From DASQZK01 sp963771005 (GTDB lineage Bacteria; Bacteroidota; Bacteroidia; Bacteroidales; GCA-2748055): DNA of 64,000 nucleotides. Position 1 is the first letter of the stretch. Each line of letters starts with the position of its first letter. Positions 8,530-17,970 of the stretch are shown piece by piece. The notes beneath the pieces were generated by a model, which saw only the letters and a list, made by a program, of their open reading frames with translations, was not told the origin of the DNA and made no database searches. The position numbers and the translations under genes are program-made. The stretch is from assembly GCA_963771005.1 (NCBI GenBank), contig CAVYRO010000004.1, forward strand, positions 62,001-126,000. The letters are read 5' to 3'.

Positions 8530-9570
8530 CTAAGATGAAATGAGTTTTTTAATTTTTCCTGGTCTGAGCAATCCCGCATAATTGTATAATGTTGCAAAAG
8601 GTTTTGTCCGGAACCGTTTAAAAAAGGACCGGATCTCTCTTTTCAATAGCCGGCTTCTCACCTGTTTCCTGTAAAGTTTCCGGTTATGGATGTTATTGTT
8701 CAGAAACCGGGTATAATCCATTACTTCTTTATTATCAACCCTCTCCGGGACCTTTCTTACTGCATTGTACCGGTAATATATTGCCTCAAAACCTTCAATC
8801 TTATCTTTTCCGAACCTGATGTTCAGACATAAAGAGATATCCCGGTTACGGTCTGTACTGTTGTATCCCAGTTCATCTTCAGGAATATAGATAAAGCTTC
8901 CCAGGCTGTAGGCAATGATTCCTCCGCGGTAAGGCTCAACACCCTGGACGATATGCGGATGATGCCCGATGACAGCTGAAGCTCCCTTTTCAATGAACAT
9001 TCTGGCATTTACAGTATCAATATAACCCGGGACTTCGACAAGCTCCGTACCCCAATGAGGAAACACGATGATATGATTAAAAGTTTTCCGAAGTTTCCCT
9101 ATCTCGAGACAAATTTTTTCGGCGTCATAGGGGTCGGGTCCGGATCCGTTTTCCCCTCTTGACCACCTTCCCGGTTTAACACAGCCGATAATGGCGACGC
9201 GGATATCCCCGAGTTCAAACTGCCCGGCATTGTATCCCGGTGCTGAGGAGTAGCCGAATATCGTGACCCCTTTATCTTTTAAGATTGCGATCGTATCCCG
9301 GACGCCTTCCGGACCGTAGTCAAGACAGTGATTGTTCGCCAGGTTCAGGCCGCCGATTCTTCCGGCATCCAGTGATTTGAGATAAGCCGGGCTGCAGCTG
9401 TATTGTTTCTGGATATCATAGAACCTGGGGTCCCGGTTATCCGGGACCATGAATTCAAAATTCCCTACAGACAGATCCGCAGGAGGCAATTCCACCTCCC
9501 GGAAGGGATCAATGCCAAGATCCTCATATCTTTTAAAAAGACCGATGTCTCCCAGAAAATTTATTGTCAT
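8530..9570 (-). CDS. CapA-like metallophosphatase-fold protein
   Basis: A 346-residue member of the poly-gamma-glutamate capsule CapA family. It shows NFLGDIG near the N-terminus, LSVGNFEF, the LANNHCLDYG motif, VFPHWGTE and GHHPHIVQGVE, the set of Asp/Asn/His residues that forms the metal site of this metallophosphoesterase-like fold, followed by AYSLGSFIY. No signal peptide or N-terminal anchor is seen, so unlike Bacillus CapA it looks cytoplasmic. It sits between two adenylating CapK-like ligases (gaps of 2 and 8 bases), which suggests a joint role in adding an acyl or amino-acid group to the glycan. The reaction is not known. Confidence 0.85.
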   Translation of the reverse strand: MTINFLGDIGLFKRYEDLGIDPFREVELPPADLSVGNFEFMVPDNRDPRFYDIQKQYSCSPAYLKSLDAGRIGGLNLANNHCLDYGPEGVRDTIAILKDKGVTIFGYSSAPGYNAGQFELGDIRVAIIGCVKPGRWSRGENGSGPDPYDAEKICLEIGKLRKTFNHIIVFPHWGTELVEVPGYIDTVNARMFIEKGASAVIGHHPHIVQGVEPYRGGIIAYSLGSFIYIPEDELGYNSTDRNRDISLCLNIRFGKDKIEGFEAIYYRYNAVRKVPERVDNKEVMDYTRFLNNNIHNRKLYRKQVRSRLLKREIRSFFKRFRTKPFATLYNYAGLLRPGKIKKLISS

Positions 9571-9578
9571 AGGCGGCG

Positions 9579-10838
9579 TTAATCTATTGCAACTACTTTT
9601 CTGAATTTACCTGATGGAGTAAATTCCAGTTCATCGACTCTTGAGAACCGGAGTTCAATACCGAAATCCTTCATGAAATAGTTTTTCAGTTTTTTTTCCT
9701 CGATAGGCTCTCCCGGGATCATGGGAATGTACCGGAAATCGATAAGAGCCTTTTGCTTCTGGTAAAACATCTGGTAATTTTTAATGTTGTCTCCGTACCT
9801 GGAAACCAGGAGCGCCGTAAATGCAAGTTTCCGGCCGTCCGGCAGCTCAATCTGATCATTTTCCCTGCCGTCGATATATTCGATGATACCGGACTTTCGT
9901 CCGCAGGGGCATTCTTTTTTTGAAAGTTTGACCCGGTCGCCTACTTTATACCTGATAATCGGCTGGTCGAAGGAGTTCAGATTGGTGATGAGGAGGTCGC
10001 CGACTCCTTTATTATTTTTATTTATCACTTCACAGAATACGGCATCTTCATCAATATGAATATTTCCCTGCGGGCAGCTTATACCGATATTTGCCTCCGT
10101 TGTCCAGTACTGGTTTGCGATCCGGATATCCGGGAAATAATTGGTGAACATACGGATGAATTCCGGGTATAGATTCTCAGCATGGGTGATCATGATCTCA
10201 GGCTGATGCAATTTGATATTCCGCGTCTCGGCAAAATGGATGAGCTGCATTATGGCTGAAGGATACCCGTACATGACAGCGGGACGGAAACGGTTAAAAT
10301 TCCGGATTATCCTGCCGGCATTTTTTTCCGAGATCTGGAGGGAATATACGGTTCTCTTGTGTTTCAGGAAGTAATAGATGCCGAACTTCCAGCTCACCTT
10401 CACCCCCCCGACCTTGAATTCCGGCGATTCCCTGCATAACCCGTTCCACCTCAGAATTTTCTGGTGGGAAGCCCGCTTAGCCTGAAGCATTTCCCGGGAA
10501 ACGATCAGCCTTACGGGTGTGCCGGTAGATCCTGAAGTAAAATTTTCATAGTACGGCTTCCTGATGTTTGTAAGCAACGCCCGGGCATTTTTCTTAAAAT
10601 TCTCCCGGTCCATGATGGGATAATCTTTTAGCGGTTTTCCCTCAAAGGACTTGTAAAATTCTGATTTTGAGGCTGCCTGTGAAAGACGCCTGAATTTTTC
10701 AGCCTGGTAGGCGAGAATATCATCGCGGGTCCAGGTATCCATTTCCAGGAGCTTCTCCGTTTCATCGTTGATTCTGAAGCCTGTCGCCTTGTCAATGAGA
10801 TTATTGAGCAGACGGAATAAGGGGTAGTTTTTTTTCAT
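9579..10838 (-). CDS. CapK/PaaK-like AMP-forming ligase (copy 2)
   Basis: A 419-residue adenylating enzyme, first gene of the tight 2719-10838 operon. Signatures are ENFTSGSTGTPVRLIVS (phosphate-binding loop), YWTTEANIGIS, IIRYKVGDRVKLS and a C-terminal TPSGKFRKVV with the expected lysine. CPCGRKSGIIEYIDGREND is the family's Cys-rich loop. It is clearly diverged from the 7145-8527 copy and probably activates a different acid. Whether the acyl group ends on a sugar, a thiol or another acceptor cannot be told from sequence. Confidence 0.82.
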   Translation of the reverse strand: MKKNYPLFRLLNNLIDKATGFRINDETEKLLEMDTWTRDDILAYQAEKFRRLSQAASKSEFYKSFEGKPLKDYPIMDRENFKKNARALLTNIRKPYYENFTSGSTGTPVRLIVSREMLQAKRASHQKILRWNGLCRESPEFKVGGVKVSWKFGIYYFLKHKRTVYSLQISEKNAGRIIRNFNRFRPAVMYGYPSAIMQLIHFAETRNIKLHQPEIMITHAENLYPEFIRMFTNYFPDIRIANQYWTTEANIGISCPQGNIHIDEDAVFCEVINKNNKGVGDLLITNLNSFDQPIIRYKVGDRVKLSKKECPCGRKSGIIEYIDGRENDQIELPDGRKLAFTALLVSRYGDNIKNYQMFYQKQKALIDFRYIPMIPGEPIEEKKLKNYFMKDFGIELRFSRVDELEFTPSGKFRKVVAID

Positions 10839-11153
10839 CGGATGCAGGGGTTAATTACCGGGAGGATAAGACAGTCCATTCCCTGTCACACGGTATCTCA
10901 AGGAATGCAAAAAAAATGAAAAGGCGATAGTTTCCGGTGCGGAAACCAGGACAAGGGCAGACTTCCGGATTATCCATGGTCGGTAGATTAGTTAATTGTT
11001 TTAATCAGAGCCTGTGGCTCATTCCGATCCGCATTAACAACAGCCATCGGAACTAATCTCCACAGCAACAGAGAATTCACAGCTTTAACCTAATGTTCAG
11101 CCACTATTCCAATCTCCTCCTGTGATTGCAGTCATACCCTCACGGGCAAAAAA
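10839..11153. other. Intergenic gap, nothing recognised
   Basis: A 315-base gap between the operon start at 10838 and the stop of the minus-strand glycosyltransferase at 11154. It must hold the promoter of the operon unless transcription reads through, but no TTTG / TAnnTTTG pair, hairpin or repeat stands out. Confidence 0.5.
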
Positions 11154-12302
11154 TCAGTTCTGTACACTCTCCGAGATAGCACTCACGAAGGTGTTTACCT
11201 TTTTAGCTATATTGATCCGGTTATCGACAATCTCGCGTGACTTTTTTCCGAAAGCCACGGAAAGGGACCGGTCATTCATGAAAATTTCCATTTTCTCGGT
11301 AAGCTCTTCCACGCCATCGGTTTTAAGGATGAATCCGTTCACTCCTTCTTCAATTAGGTCTCTTTCCGTTCCATCGGCGCTGGCAGCAATAACCGGGAGA
11401 CCATGGACCATGGCATGATGGATGGAAAGTCCGCCAAGACCCGGTAAAACAAAAAGATCGGCCATTAAAAAATATTTACTGACACCTTCGATGACCTTGC
11501 CTGCAAATATTACATCCTTTATACCAAGAGATGCAGCCAGATTTTCATATTTATCCTGGTCTTTTCCCCCGGCTACGATGACGAGCGCACTTTCCGGATG
11601 TCTCATTTTGAGGGGGCCGAATGCCCTGATCAGGCGGTCGACCCGCTTTGTGGAGGCGAATCCCCCAACATACAGCACGATAAACTTATCGGTAAGGTTC
11701 AGTTCTTTTTTAAGAGTCACGGCACTGTCCCTGGATTCTTCAATCTCCCGGTCGATGCGTTCATTATCAAGACAATTATTAGCTACCACGATCTTACTTA
11801 TATCGGCATATTTTGAATAATACTCCCGGCTGTATTCCGAATAGCCGATGATAAAAGCGGATCTTTTCAGGAAAGATAGCATGAAGGGCTTATACATTCG
11901 CTGGAAACGTGTTTCACTGAAGCCGGGGATGAGGCCGAGTCCCCACCATATAATTTTTTTATGGAAAAGCAGGGAATACAGGAAGATGGAAACATTGTTC
12001 AGGATATTCGATTCCCCCTCTGCAACGATCACATCCGGTCTCTCCCGGATCAGGTGGAAGATCAGGGAAGGATAGAAGACCACGATCCTGACATTTCTGC
12101 TGATGATGATCGTCTTAAGCTGAATATGACGAAAAGAGACAGGCCCGTTATAATTTGTGAATTTGCTGTTTTCAAGGCTTCGGCCGTGAACCAGCGTAAG
12201 CTCGATATTATCCGTAGCATTGATCCTTTCAAGAAGATCCGTGCGGTAGTGCAACATAAAACGGGTAACAAAAAAAACCTTGATTTTTTCTTTTCTCTCC
12301 AT
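11154..12302 (-). CDS. Glycosyltransferase family 4 (GT-B)
   Basis: A 382-residue GT-B retaining glycosyltransferase. The C-terminal half shows the nucleotide-sugar-binding pattern: KFIVLYVGGFASTKRVDRLI, VIFAGKVIEGVSKYF, and SADGTERDLIEEGVNGF with the acidic residues that contact the donor. The N-terminal half (KIKVFFVTRFMLHYR) is the acceptor-side Rossmann domain. It is a cytoplasmic or peripheral membrane enzyme that would add one sugar to the lipid-linked repeat unit; donor and acceptor are unknown. Confidence 0.88.
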   Translation of the reverse strand: MERKEKIKVFFVTRFMLHYRTDLLERINATDNIELTLVHGRSLENSKFTNYNGPVSFRHIQLKTIIISRNVRIVVFYPSLIFHLIRERPDVIVAEGESNILNNVSIFLYSLLFHKKIIWWGLGLIPGFSETRFQRMYKPFMLSFLKRSAFIIGYSEYSREYYSKYADISKIVVANNCLDNERIDREIEESRDSAVTLKKELNLTDKFIVLYVGGFASTKRVDRLIRAFGPLKMRHPESALVIVAGGKDQDKYENLAASLGIKDVIFAGKVIEGVSKYFLMADLFVLPGLGGLSIHHAMVHGLPVIAASADGTERDLIEEGVNGFILKTDGVEELTEKMEIFMNDRSLSVAFGKKSREIVDNRINIAKKVNTFVSAISESVQN

Positions 12303-12666
12303 TTGAATGAAAAATTGATATTAGACTCAGAATAAAGATGGTTCGAAGTGAAATTGTTCATTTCACCATGTATGCTAACGCTCAAAAATCAGTTATTGTC
12401 ATTCAGCCCGAAGATACGCAAATATTTTCAGTATTATTAAGATGATGTACTTCAGCAGGCATGCTTCCATATAAACAATCAAACCATACGGAGGTTAAAC
12501 TGAGTTGACGTTCTTCATCAATAAAAAAGAAAGTTATATCAAATATTTTGCTGTTCAGGACACCGGAGGCGGGTTATCATCACTCTTAGTTTGAAGGTAT
12601 ACAATCCGGTTCCGTGATGAATTTTCTACGCCGGGTATTTATCGTCATTAAGAGATCTGCCCGGGA
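12303..12666. other. Intergenic gap, nothing recognised
   Basis: A 364-base gap between two minus-strand glycosyltransferase genes. No ORF with plausible homology, no strong hairpin and none of the repeats of the right-hand region are seen. Confidence 0.5.
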
Positions 12667-13578
12667 TCAGGGTTTCCCGTAGGAGACATTTTCCCGGTAT
12701 CTGCGGGTGAATTTCCGGATAAGTGAGTTCTTCATGAGTTTTTCGGCACGGATCATTTTCTCCTTATTGATTATATTTTCGGGAAGCTGAATATCGGGAT
12801 ACGTATTCCTGAAAAAATTAAGGTTATTGATCCGGCTGTCTTCAAGAGCAAGCCTGGACATGAAATTATTGTGTTTCCCGTTTTTTATCAGGCGCAGGCG
12901 GTAGGAATACACATTGTTTATCATGGCATCGATCAGGTGGTTGGTTGACTGGGTAGGGGAGATTCTGTAGTAGGCCAGCATCTGGTTCACCATGAGCATT
13001 TTTTCCGTGGTGGAATAACGGTACCAGAAGTCGAAATCGGCAATGGGATGAAGTTCGCTTTTAAACCCGCCAAGTTTCAAAGCCGTTTCATTTTTCAGAA
13101 CAACACCCGGGAAAGGGGTCAGCTGAGCGAAATAAAAGAAAGCTTCTTTCACGAGGCGGATATCATTAGTGAGCTCAAATTTCCGGTCAATATCCTCCCA
13201 TTCATTTTCCGACACGAAACTCCGGTACACTATCCCGCCTGCGCGCTCCCCGTATATATCAAGGATCTTTTCCGTGAATTCCACGAACTGGCAATGCAGC
13301 ATGTCATCATCATGCAGAATGGTTACCCATGGTGTCTCTGAAAACCGGAAGCAGTTATTGAAATTCTCATCCTGCGGAACCGTCTCTTTTGTCCTGACAT
13401 ACCGGGCATGCGGGTAGTTATAGCTTTCGAGGATCTCCTTGAAATCGTTATGCGGGGAATTGTTGTCGATCAGGAGAACGCTGCATTTCACGGTTTGATT
13501 GATGGCACTGTCAAGGGCTTTCCTGATGTAGTCGGTTCTTTTGTAAACGGGCAATGCGATGGTAAGTCTTTCTGTCAT
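12667..13578 (-). CDS. Glycosyltransferase family 2 (GT-A)
   Basis: A 303-residue GT-A inverting glycosyltransferase. It begins with RLTIALPVYKRTDYIRKAL, has LLIDNNSP for the nucleotide site and TILHDDDML, whose DDD supplies the metal-binding DxD motif. The middle shows FDFWYRYSTTEKM, typical of the acceptor region. No membrane segments. It is divergently arranged to the flippase gene. Sugar specificity is unknown. Confidence 0.88.
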   Translation of the reverse strand: MTERLTIALPVYKRTDYIRKALDSAINQTVKCSVLLIDNNSPHNDFKEILESYNYPHARYVRTKETVPQDENFNNCFRFSETPWVTILHDDDMLHCQFVEFTEKILDIYGERAGGIVYRSFVSENEWEDIDRKFELTNDIRLVKEAFFYFAQLTPFPGVVLKNETALKLGGFKSELHPIADFDFWYRYSTTEKMLMVNQMLAYYRISPTQSTNHLIDAMINNVYSYRLRLIKNGKHNNFMSRLALEDSRINNLNFFRNTYPDIQLPENIINKEKMIRAEKLMKNSLIRKFTRRYRENVSYGKP

Positions 13579-13679
13579 TATCTTGTGATTAGGGCCGTTG
13601 TAAAAATACGATTCTTTTTCAGATTTTCCCGGCTATAGATCGTTCCATTGACGAATCTATTACAGGGTTATGTAAAATT

Positions 13680-13713
13680 TTTGTCTCATGTTATAAAAGA
13701 ACAATTACATTTG
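13680..13713 (+). promoter_or_regulatory. Possible Bacteroidota-type promoter of the flippase gene
   Basis: TTTG at 13680-13683 and TACATTTG at 13706-13713 match the -33 TTTG and -7 TAnnTTTG elements of Bacteroidota promoters. The 22-base spacing is somewhat longer than the usual ~19-20. It would leave a leader of ~90 bases before the ATG at 13810. Confidence 0.3.
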
Positions 13714-13809
13714 CTGATAAACATTTTGCGGTATGGTTATGTTTTTTAAACTGATTTCACGTCTGAGAAATTCTTCACCTAAAAATCCCCTTTGCCGGAA
13801 TTGCGAGAT

Positions 13810-15246
13810 ATGATAAATTTTTTCAGGAAAATATTCGACAGTCCGACCCTTATGTCCTGGTCATCGGTTTTTGTGAGGTTTGGGAGTGCCCTCTTCGTGC
13901 TTCCCTTATTATTAAAAGTATATTCGTCGGTTGAACAGTCTTTTTGGTTTTTCACCAACACCATTGCGGGATTTGCAATGCTTGCGGATTCCGGTTTCGG
14001 GGCAACCCTTGTCAGGGCCGTTGCTTATTTCGATGCGGGTGCAGTCCGGATCCCTAAGACCCGTAAGGAATATGATGAAAAAATGGAGATCATCAAGGAT
14101 GAACCGAACATTGAAAAGCTCAGGGACCTGCTGACCACTTCAGTAAGGATCTATACATTCCTGACCCTCTTCCTGATCTTCATCCTTTCAACAGCAGGCA
14201 TCCTTATGGTTTGGAATATCATGAGCCTTGGGCACCACCGTCTCGATCTGTGGCTGGCCTATGTTGTCCTTATCCCGTATTGTGCCATTATGATCACAGC
14301 CGTGAAATGGAGTTCCTTCGTACGGGGTCTTGGATTTATAAGCCTCGAAGCCCGTTTCGGCTTAATGCAGGGAACCCTTCAGATCTTCGTATTCATCGTC
14401 ATGCTCTCATTTAAACTCCCGCCTGTATACCTTATTTCCTTTATGACTTTCCAGGTAATCGTTCGCTTCTTTTACCTGAGATGGTACGTCTTGCGCTGGT
14501 TCCGCAAGAAAGGTTTCAAGGTCCTGAAGCGGCGACATTTCGATAAAGAGATCTTCAACTCTATGTGGGGAGCCACCTGGCGGCTCGGTGGATTGTCCTG
14601 GGGGTCGTATGCCATCAGCTCGGGCACATCCCTGGTCATCGCCCAGCTGAAAGACCCGGTGATGATGGCCTCCTTCCTCTTTACCATGCGGATCGTGGGA
14701 TTCATTAATAATCTTGCCAGGGCGCCTTTCTATACGAATGTTCCGAAAATATATTCCCTGGCGGCGAAAAAGAATTTCAAAACCCTGAAGGTAAAATCCT
14801 CGGAATATATATTCCTCGGACTCCTCGTGCTGGGGCTTGGATTCACAGCCATATCCGCTTTCGGGAACCTTGGACTTGACCTCGTAGGGATCAAAACCCG
14901 TTTTGTTCCCCTTAGCATCCTTCTGGTCATTTGTTTTACTGAGATCCTGGATATGCACGCTTCCTATCATGCCAGCATCTATACCTCGACGAATCACATT
15001 CCTTTCTTATGGCCTGCTCTTATCTCAGGGGCATTGATCATCGGTCTCGGATTTTATATCATGCCGATCTATGGTATCATGGGTCTTGTGCTGACAAAGC
15101 TCTTCGTCCAGCTATCATTCAATGACTGGTATTCAGTAAGCCTGTCGATGAAGCTGTTGCGCTGGAATTTTATCAGGTATGTTATCGATTTGCCCGTTCT
15201 GGGTGCCAGGGGAATTATGGCAAAACTTCATTTTTTAAAGGCTTAA
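13810..15246 (+). CDS. Wzx-like polysaccharide flippase / MATE-type membrane protein
   Basis: About 478 residues with some twelve hydrophobic segments (for example LFVLPLLLKV, FLTLFLIFILSTAGILMV, GALIIGLGFYIMPIYGIMG), the pattern of oligosaccharide flippases of the MOP superfamily. The frame is open to a TTG at 13792, but the ATG at 13810 (MINFFRKIF) is the likelier start. It would move the undecaprenyl-linked repeat unit across the inner membrane. It is the only plus-strand gene in this part of the cluster; its 3' end overlaps the converging polymerase-like gene by 4 bases. A loop at residues ~70-110 is rich in charged residues. Confidence 0.8.
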   Translation: MINFFRKIFDSPTLMSWSSVFVRFGSALFVLPLLLKVYSSVEQSFWFFTNTIAGFAMLADSGFGATLVRAVAYFDAGAVRIPKTRKEYDEKMEIIKDEPNIEKLRDLLTTSVRIYTFLTLFLIFILSTAGILMVWNIMSLGHHRLDLWLAYVVLIPYCAIMITAVKWSSFVRGLGFISLEARFGLMQGTLQIFVFIVMLSFKLPPVYLISFMTFQVIVRFFYLRWYVLRWFRKKGFKVLKRRHFDKEIFNSMWGATWRLGGLSWGSYAISSGTSLVIAQLKDPVMMASFLFTMRIVGFINNLARAPFYTNVPKIYSLAAKKNFKTLKVKSSEYIFLGLLVLGLGFTAISAFGNLGLDLVGIKTRFVPLSILLVICFTEILDMHASYHASIYTSTNHIPFLWPALISGALIIGLGFYIMPIYGIMGLVLTKLFVQLSFNDWYSVSLSMKLLRWNFIRYVIDLPVLGARGIMAKLHFLKA

Positions 15247-16430
15247 ATGGGAACCGGTTCTTCCTTTTTCTTCTCTGCCTTGTAATAATCGACCAGGTAA
15301 AGGAAAAGGCAGATCACAACGATATTTGAGCCGTCTGCAAAGGCACTTCCCCCGGTAAACAGGGTCATCAGTACGATATAGAAATTATACTTAATGAACA
15401 TGTACTTCTCCGGAATTTTACTTGTCAGGACTTTTATGAAGATTATGGTAACGCCGAGGACATAGAAAACCCCAAATTTTACGTAATCGCCAATGAGCCC
15501 GAGGTCGGACATAAAAAAGTGGTAGACCTCAGCGTAACTGTTGACCTGGCGGGCATAGGCCGAATCGGCCCCGTACATCCCGTTCCCGGTAATATAGCTT
15601 ATGGTATTTGGAAAAAATTCGAATAAAAAAAATTTCATCGCCCTGAACCGGATGTCCCCTTCGATATTTGAACTCTGATGGGAGGTGACGTCGAGCATGG
15701 AATCGAAAATATTCTGGAAAAGAAAATAGATCGGGATCACCGAGAGGGCCATCAGGGGGATAAGTATTGCTTTCACCTTGACGACCTTGCTCTGAAAGAG
15801 AAAGAGGATGGTCACGAGACCAACGGAGGCCAGGACCTGCCGCGTCCCGAGGAGTACATAGATGATCAGTGACATGAAAATGTACACCAGGTATATGAGC
15901 TTGTAGCTTCTGAAGAAATAGTATAGGGCAATGAAGTATCCCATGATGAGGTATCCCGAACCAGGCATGAATATCCTCAGTGTGCCGCGGTCTGTGAACA
16001 TACGGGCTGAGAGGATTTGCCGGGGATAAAGGGCGTACTGCGCCAGGTAAAAAAACATATAGGCAAAACCGAGGTACAGGGAAATCTTTATGACATAATC
16101 GGCTTCGATCCTCAGCTTACTAAGCAGGAAATAAAGGATGTAGAAAAAGACGAACCTTTCGCCCCATACCGTTAAGCCCAAAGACTGTTCATGGAAGCTC
16201 ATAGCCCCGAACATGCTGATGAAAACGGCGAACAGAATGAGGAATACGGGACCTTTAAAATTTTCACGTATACCCGGTTTCCGGTCGTACAGGTAATAGA
16301 GGATGAAAAAGAACAGGATGAGGGCTATACTCAGAAATTCAAAACTTTTCTGAATGGTGTCAGGAAAGATCGCCAGGGTGAAGAAATCCAGCGAGGTCAG
16401 GAGTATCAGGATAAAAATTATCTTTTTCAT
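15243..16430 (-). CDS. Wzy-like O-antigen/EPS polymerase
   Basis: About 395 residues with ten or more membrane segments (KKIIFILILLTS, YVIKISLYLGFAYMFFYLAQ, YIFMSLIIYVLLGTRQ) and one long extra-cytoplasmic loop before GNGMYGADSAYARQ, the layout of Wzy/O-antigen ligase-like polymerases. The sequence is poorly conserved, as expected, so the call rests on topology and its place beside a Wzx-like flippase. The frame is open to a TTG at 16445; the ATG at 16430 followed by KKIIF is preferred. It would polymerise repeat units on the periplasmic face. Confidence 0.7.
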   Translation of the reverse strand: MKKIIFILILLTSLDFFTLAIFPDTIQKSFEFLSIALILFFFILYYLYDRKPGIRENFKGPVFLILFAVFISMFGAMSFHEQSLGLTVWGERFVFFYILYFLLSKLRIEADYVIKISLYLGFAYMFFYLAQYALYPRQILSARMFTDRGTLRIFMPGSGYLIMGYFIALYYFFRSYKLIYLVYIFMSLIIYVLLGTRQVLASVGLVTILFLFQSKVVKVKAILIPLMALSVIPIYFLFQNIFDSMLDVTSHQSSNIEGDIRFRAMKFFLFEFFPNTISYITGNGMYGADSAYARQVNSYAEVYHFFMSDLGLIGDYVKFGVFYVLGVTIIFIKVLTSKIPEKYMFIKYNFYIVLMTLFTGGSAFADGSNIVVICLFLYLVDYYKAEKKKEEPVPI

Positions 16431-16530
16431 GCAGTATTTTTCCAATCATAATGAAGGGTAGCCGGCTGAGAAAAATTTCTCTCTTCCCTCTTCCCTTTTT
16501 ACTTTTTACTTTTGCCTTCCCAAAATTACT

Positions 16531-17684
16531 TCAGATCCCCATCGACGAAACCATCTCCTCAAAGATCTTCCGGTTTGCCGACAATGAATATTTTTCCATA
16601 AAGATCCCGTAAGCTTTCGCGGTCGTATCGGTTCCATGCTCGAGGAGGCCGACGATCTGTTCCCTGAATTCCCCCGGTGAGCCGGCGATCAGGATACTGC
16701 CATCGTGTTCGATGCCTTCGGCACCCCTGGGGGTGCTTATTATCTGAGTTTTCAAAGCCATGGCCTCAATGCATTTCAACCGTGTGCCACTGCCCTCGAG
16801 GAGGGGAACAATTGCGATACGGGCATTCTTCAGCCAGGGTTTGAGGTCGTCCTGTTCGCCCAGGGCCCGGACATTTTCCGGGTTGTATTTCGCGGAGAGC
16901 TTTTCAAACAGCTCTTTGGAGCCCAATCCGGCAATGATCAGTTTGATGCGTTTTGCCAGATCGTGAGACCATACCTTTCCAAGAAACCAGTCAATCCCGG
17001 TTTCATTCTGGAAGGCATTAAAATTTCCTGTCATAATGATATAATCCTCATTTCCGTCTTTTCCCGGCAGATAAAGATCTTCATCAATAAAATTAGGCAA
17101 TGTGACGATCTTTGATTTCCGGATATATTTTTTATAATATTTTGCATCATGCTCCGAAACAGCCAGGAGCCGGTCTGCCCCGGGAAAGTAAATTAATTCA
17201 TGAATGAAATGAGAGAGGTAAAAGAGCTTGTACTGGACGAACCGGTGGATCCTGTCAGCTGGTTTTTGCCACATGATCCTTGACTGTACATTGTGCGTAC
17301 CGTATATGACTTTCAGTCCCCTGCGCCTGAAAAACCGGATATACTGGCCGTAATACATATAGTCTATGAACACCAGATCGATCTCATTGTTATCAAGAAC
17401 CTCCCTGATTTTTTCAAGGAATGCGGGATCCTTTCTGAACTGGGAGAAAAAACTCAATCCCGTGACGATAACCTTGATCTTATTGTAATTGAAAGGATAA
17501 AAAGTCACATTCGGGAATTCCTTCCGGATGTGTTCTCCTGTTTTGTCGAGGCCGGTTATAGCATGTACCTGGCCGAATAAACCGCTCAGGATCTTCAGAA
17601 GCCCATACGTTCTTAATCTTTCCCCCCAAATAAAGGATAAAACGAAATCTCTGAGAGAAACAGAATATTCCGGGATTTTTTCAT
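16531..17684 (-). CDS. Glycosyltransferase family 4, split by a one-base frameshift in a G tract
   Basis: The intact frame (16531 up to about 17625) encodes a GT-B C-terminal half with YIIMTGNFNAFQNETG, KLIIAGLG, VRALGEQDDLKPWL, PLLEGSGTRLK and STPRGAEGIEHD. Without correction the only start is a GTG at 17508, which removes the N-terminus. In the neighbouring frame an ATG at 17684 opens MKKSRNILFLSEISFYPLFGG and runs into a stop just after a six-base C run at 17622-17627 (G on the coding strand). Adding one G there joins it to ERLRTYGLLKILSG, giving the standard N-terminus with the GG-x-R-x-R donor-side motif. This is either a homopolymer error in the sequence, a phase-variable tract, or a recent null mutation. 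Corrected length is about 384 residues, normal for GT4. Confidence 0.85.
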
Positions 17685-17970
17685 GAATAGCTCTGGTTTG
17701 TAAAACGCTGAAAAAGGAGGCAATATAGCAAACTTTTCACAGCCGGTTGAATGTTGTCCCACTGCAGCTCATAAAAAGAAGTCACATTTAATAGTAGGTA
17801 CTTCAAATTTACATAATTCTTAAGCTCATTAAGATACAATTTTGCCGGATTCATAAAAATAATAAATTTAATAAGATATAAAGGTCTTCAATTCGAATTT
17901 TTTGGATAACTTTACCAGTTATGAGTCAATGTATTAGCGTTAAAACCCGTTCAAATCAAACTAACCCCAA
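17685..17970. other. Divergent promoter region, no clear elements
   Basis: A 286-base AT-rich gap between the divergent glycosyltransferase (ATG at 17684) and the giant SGNH/LamG gene (ATG at 17971). It must drive both genes. No convincing TTTG / TAnnTTTG pair was found. Confidence 0.4.
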
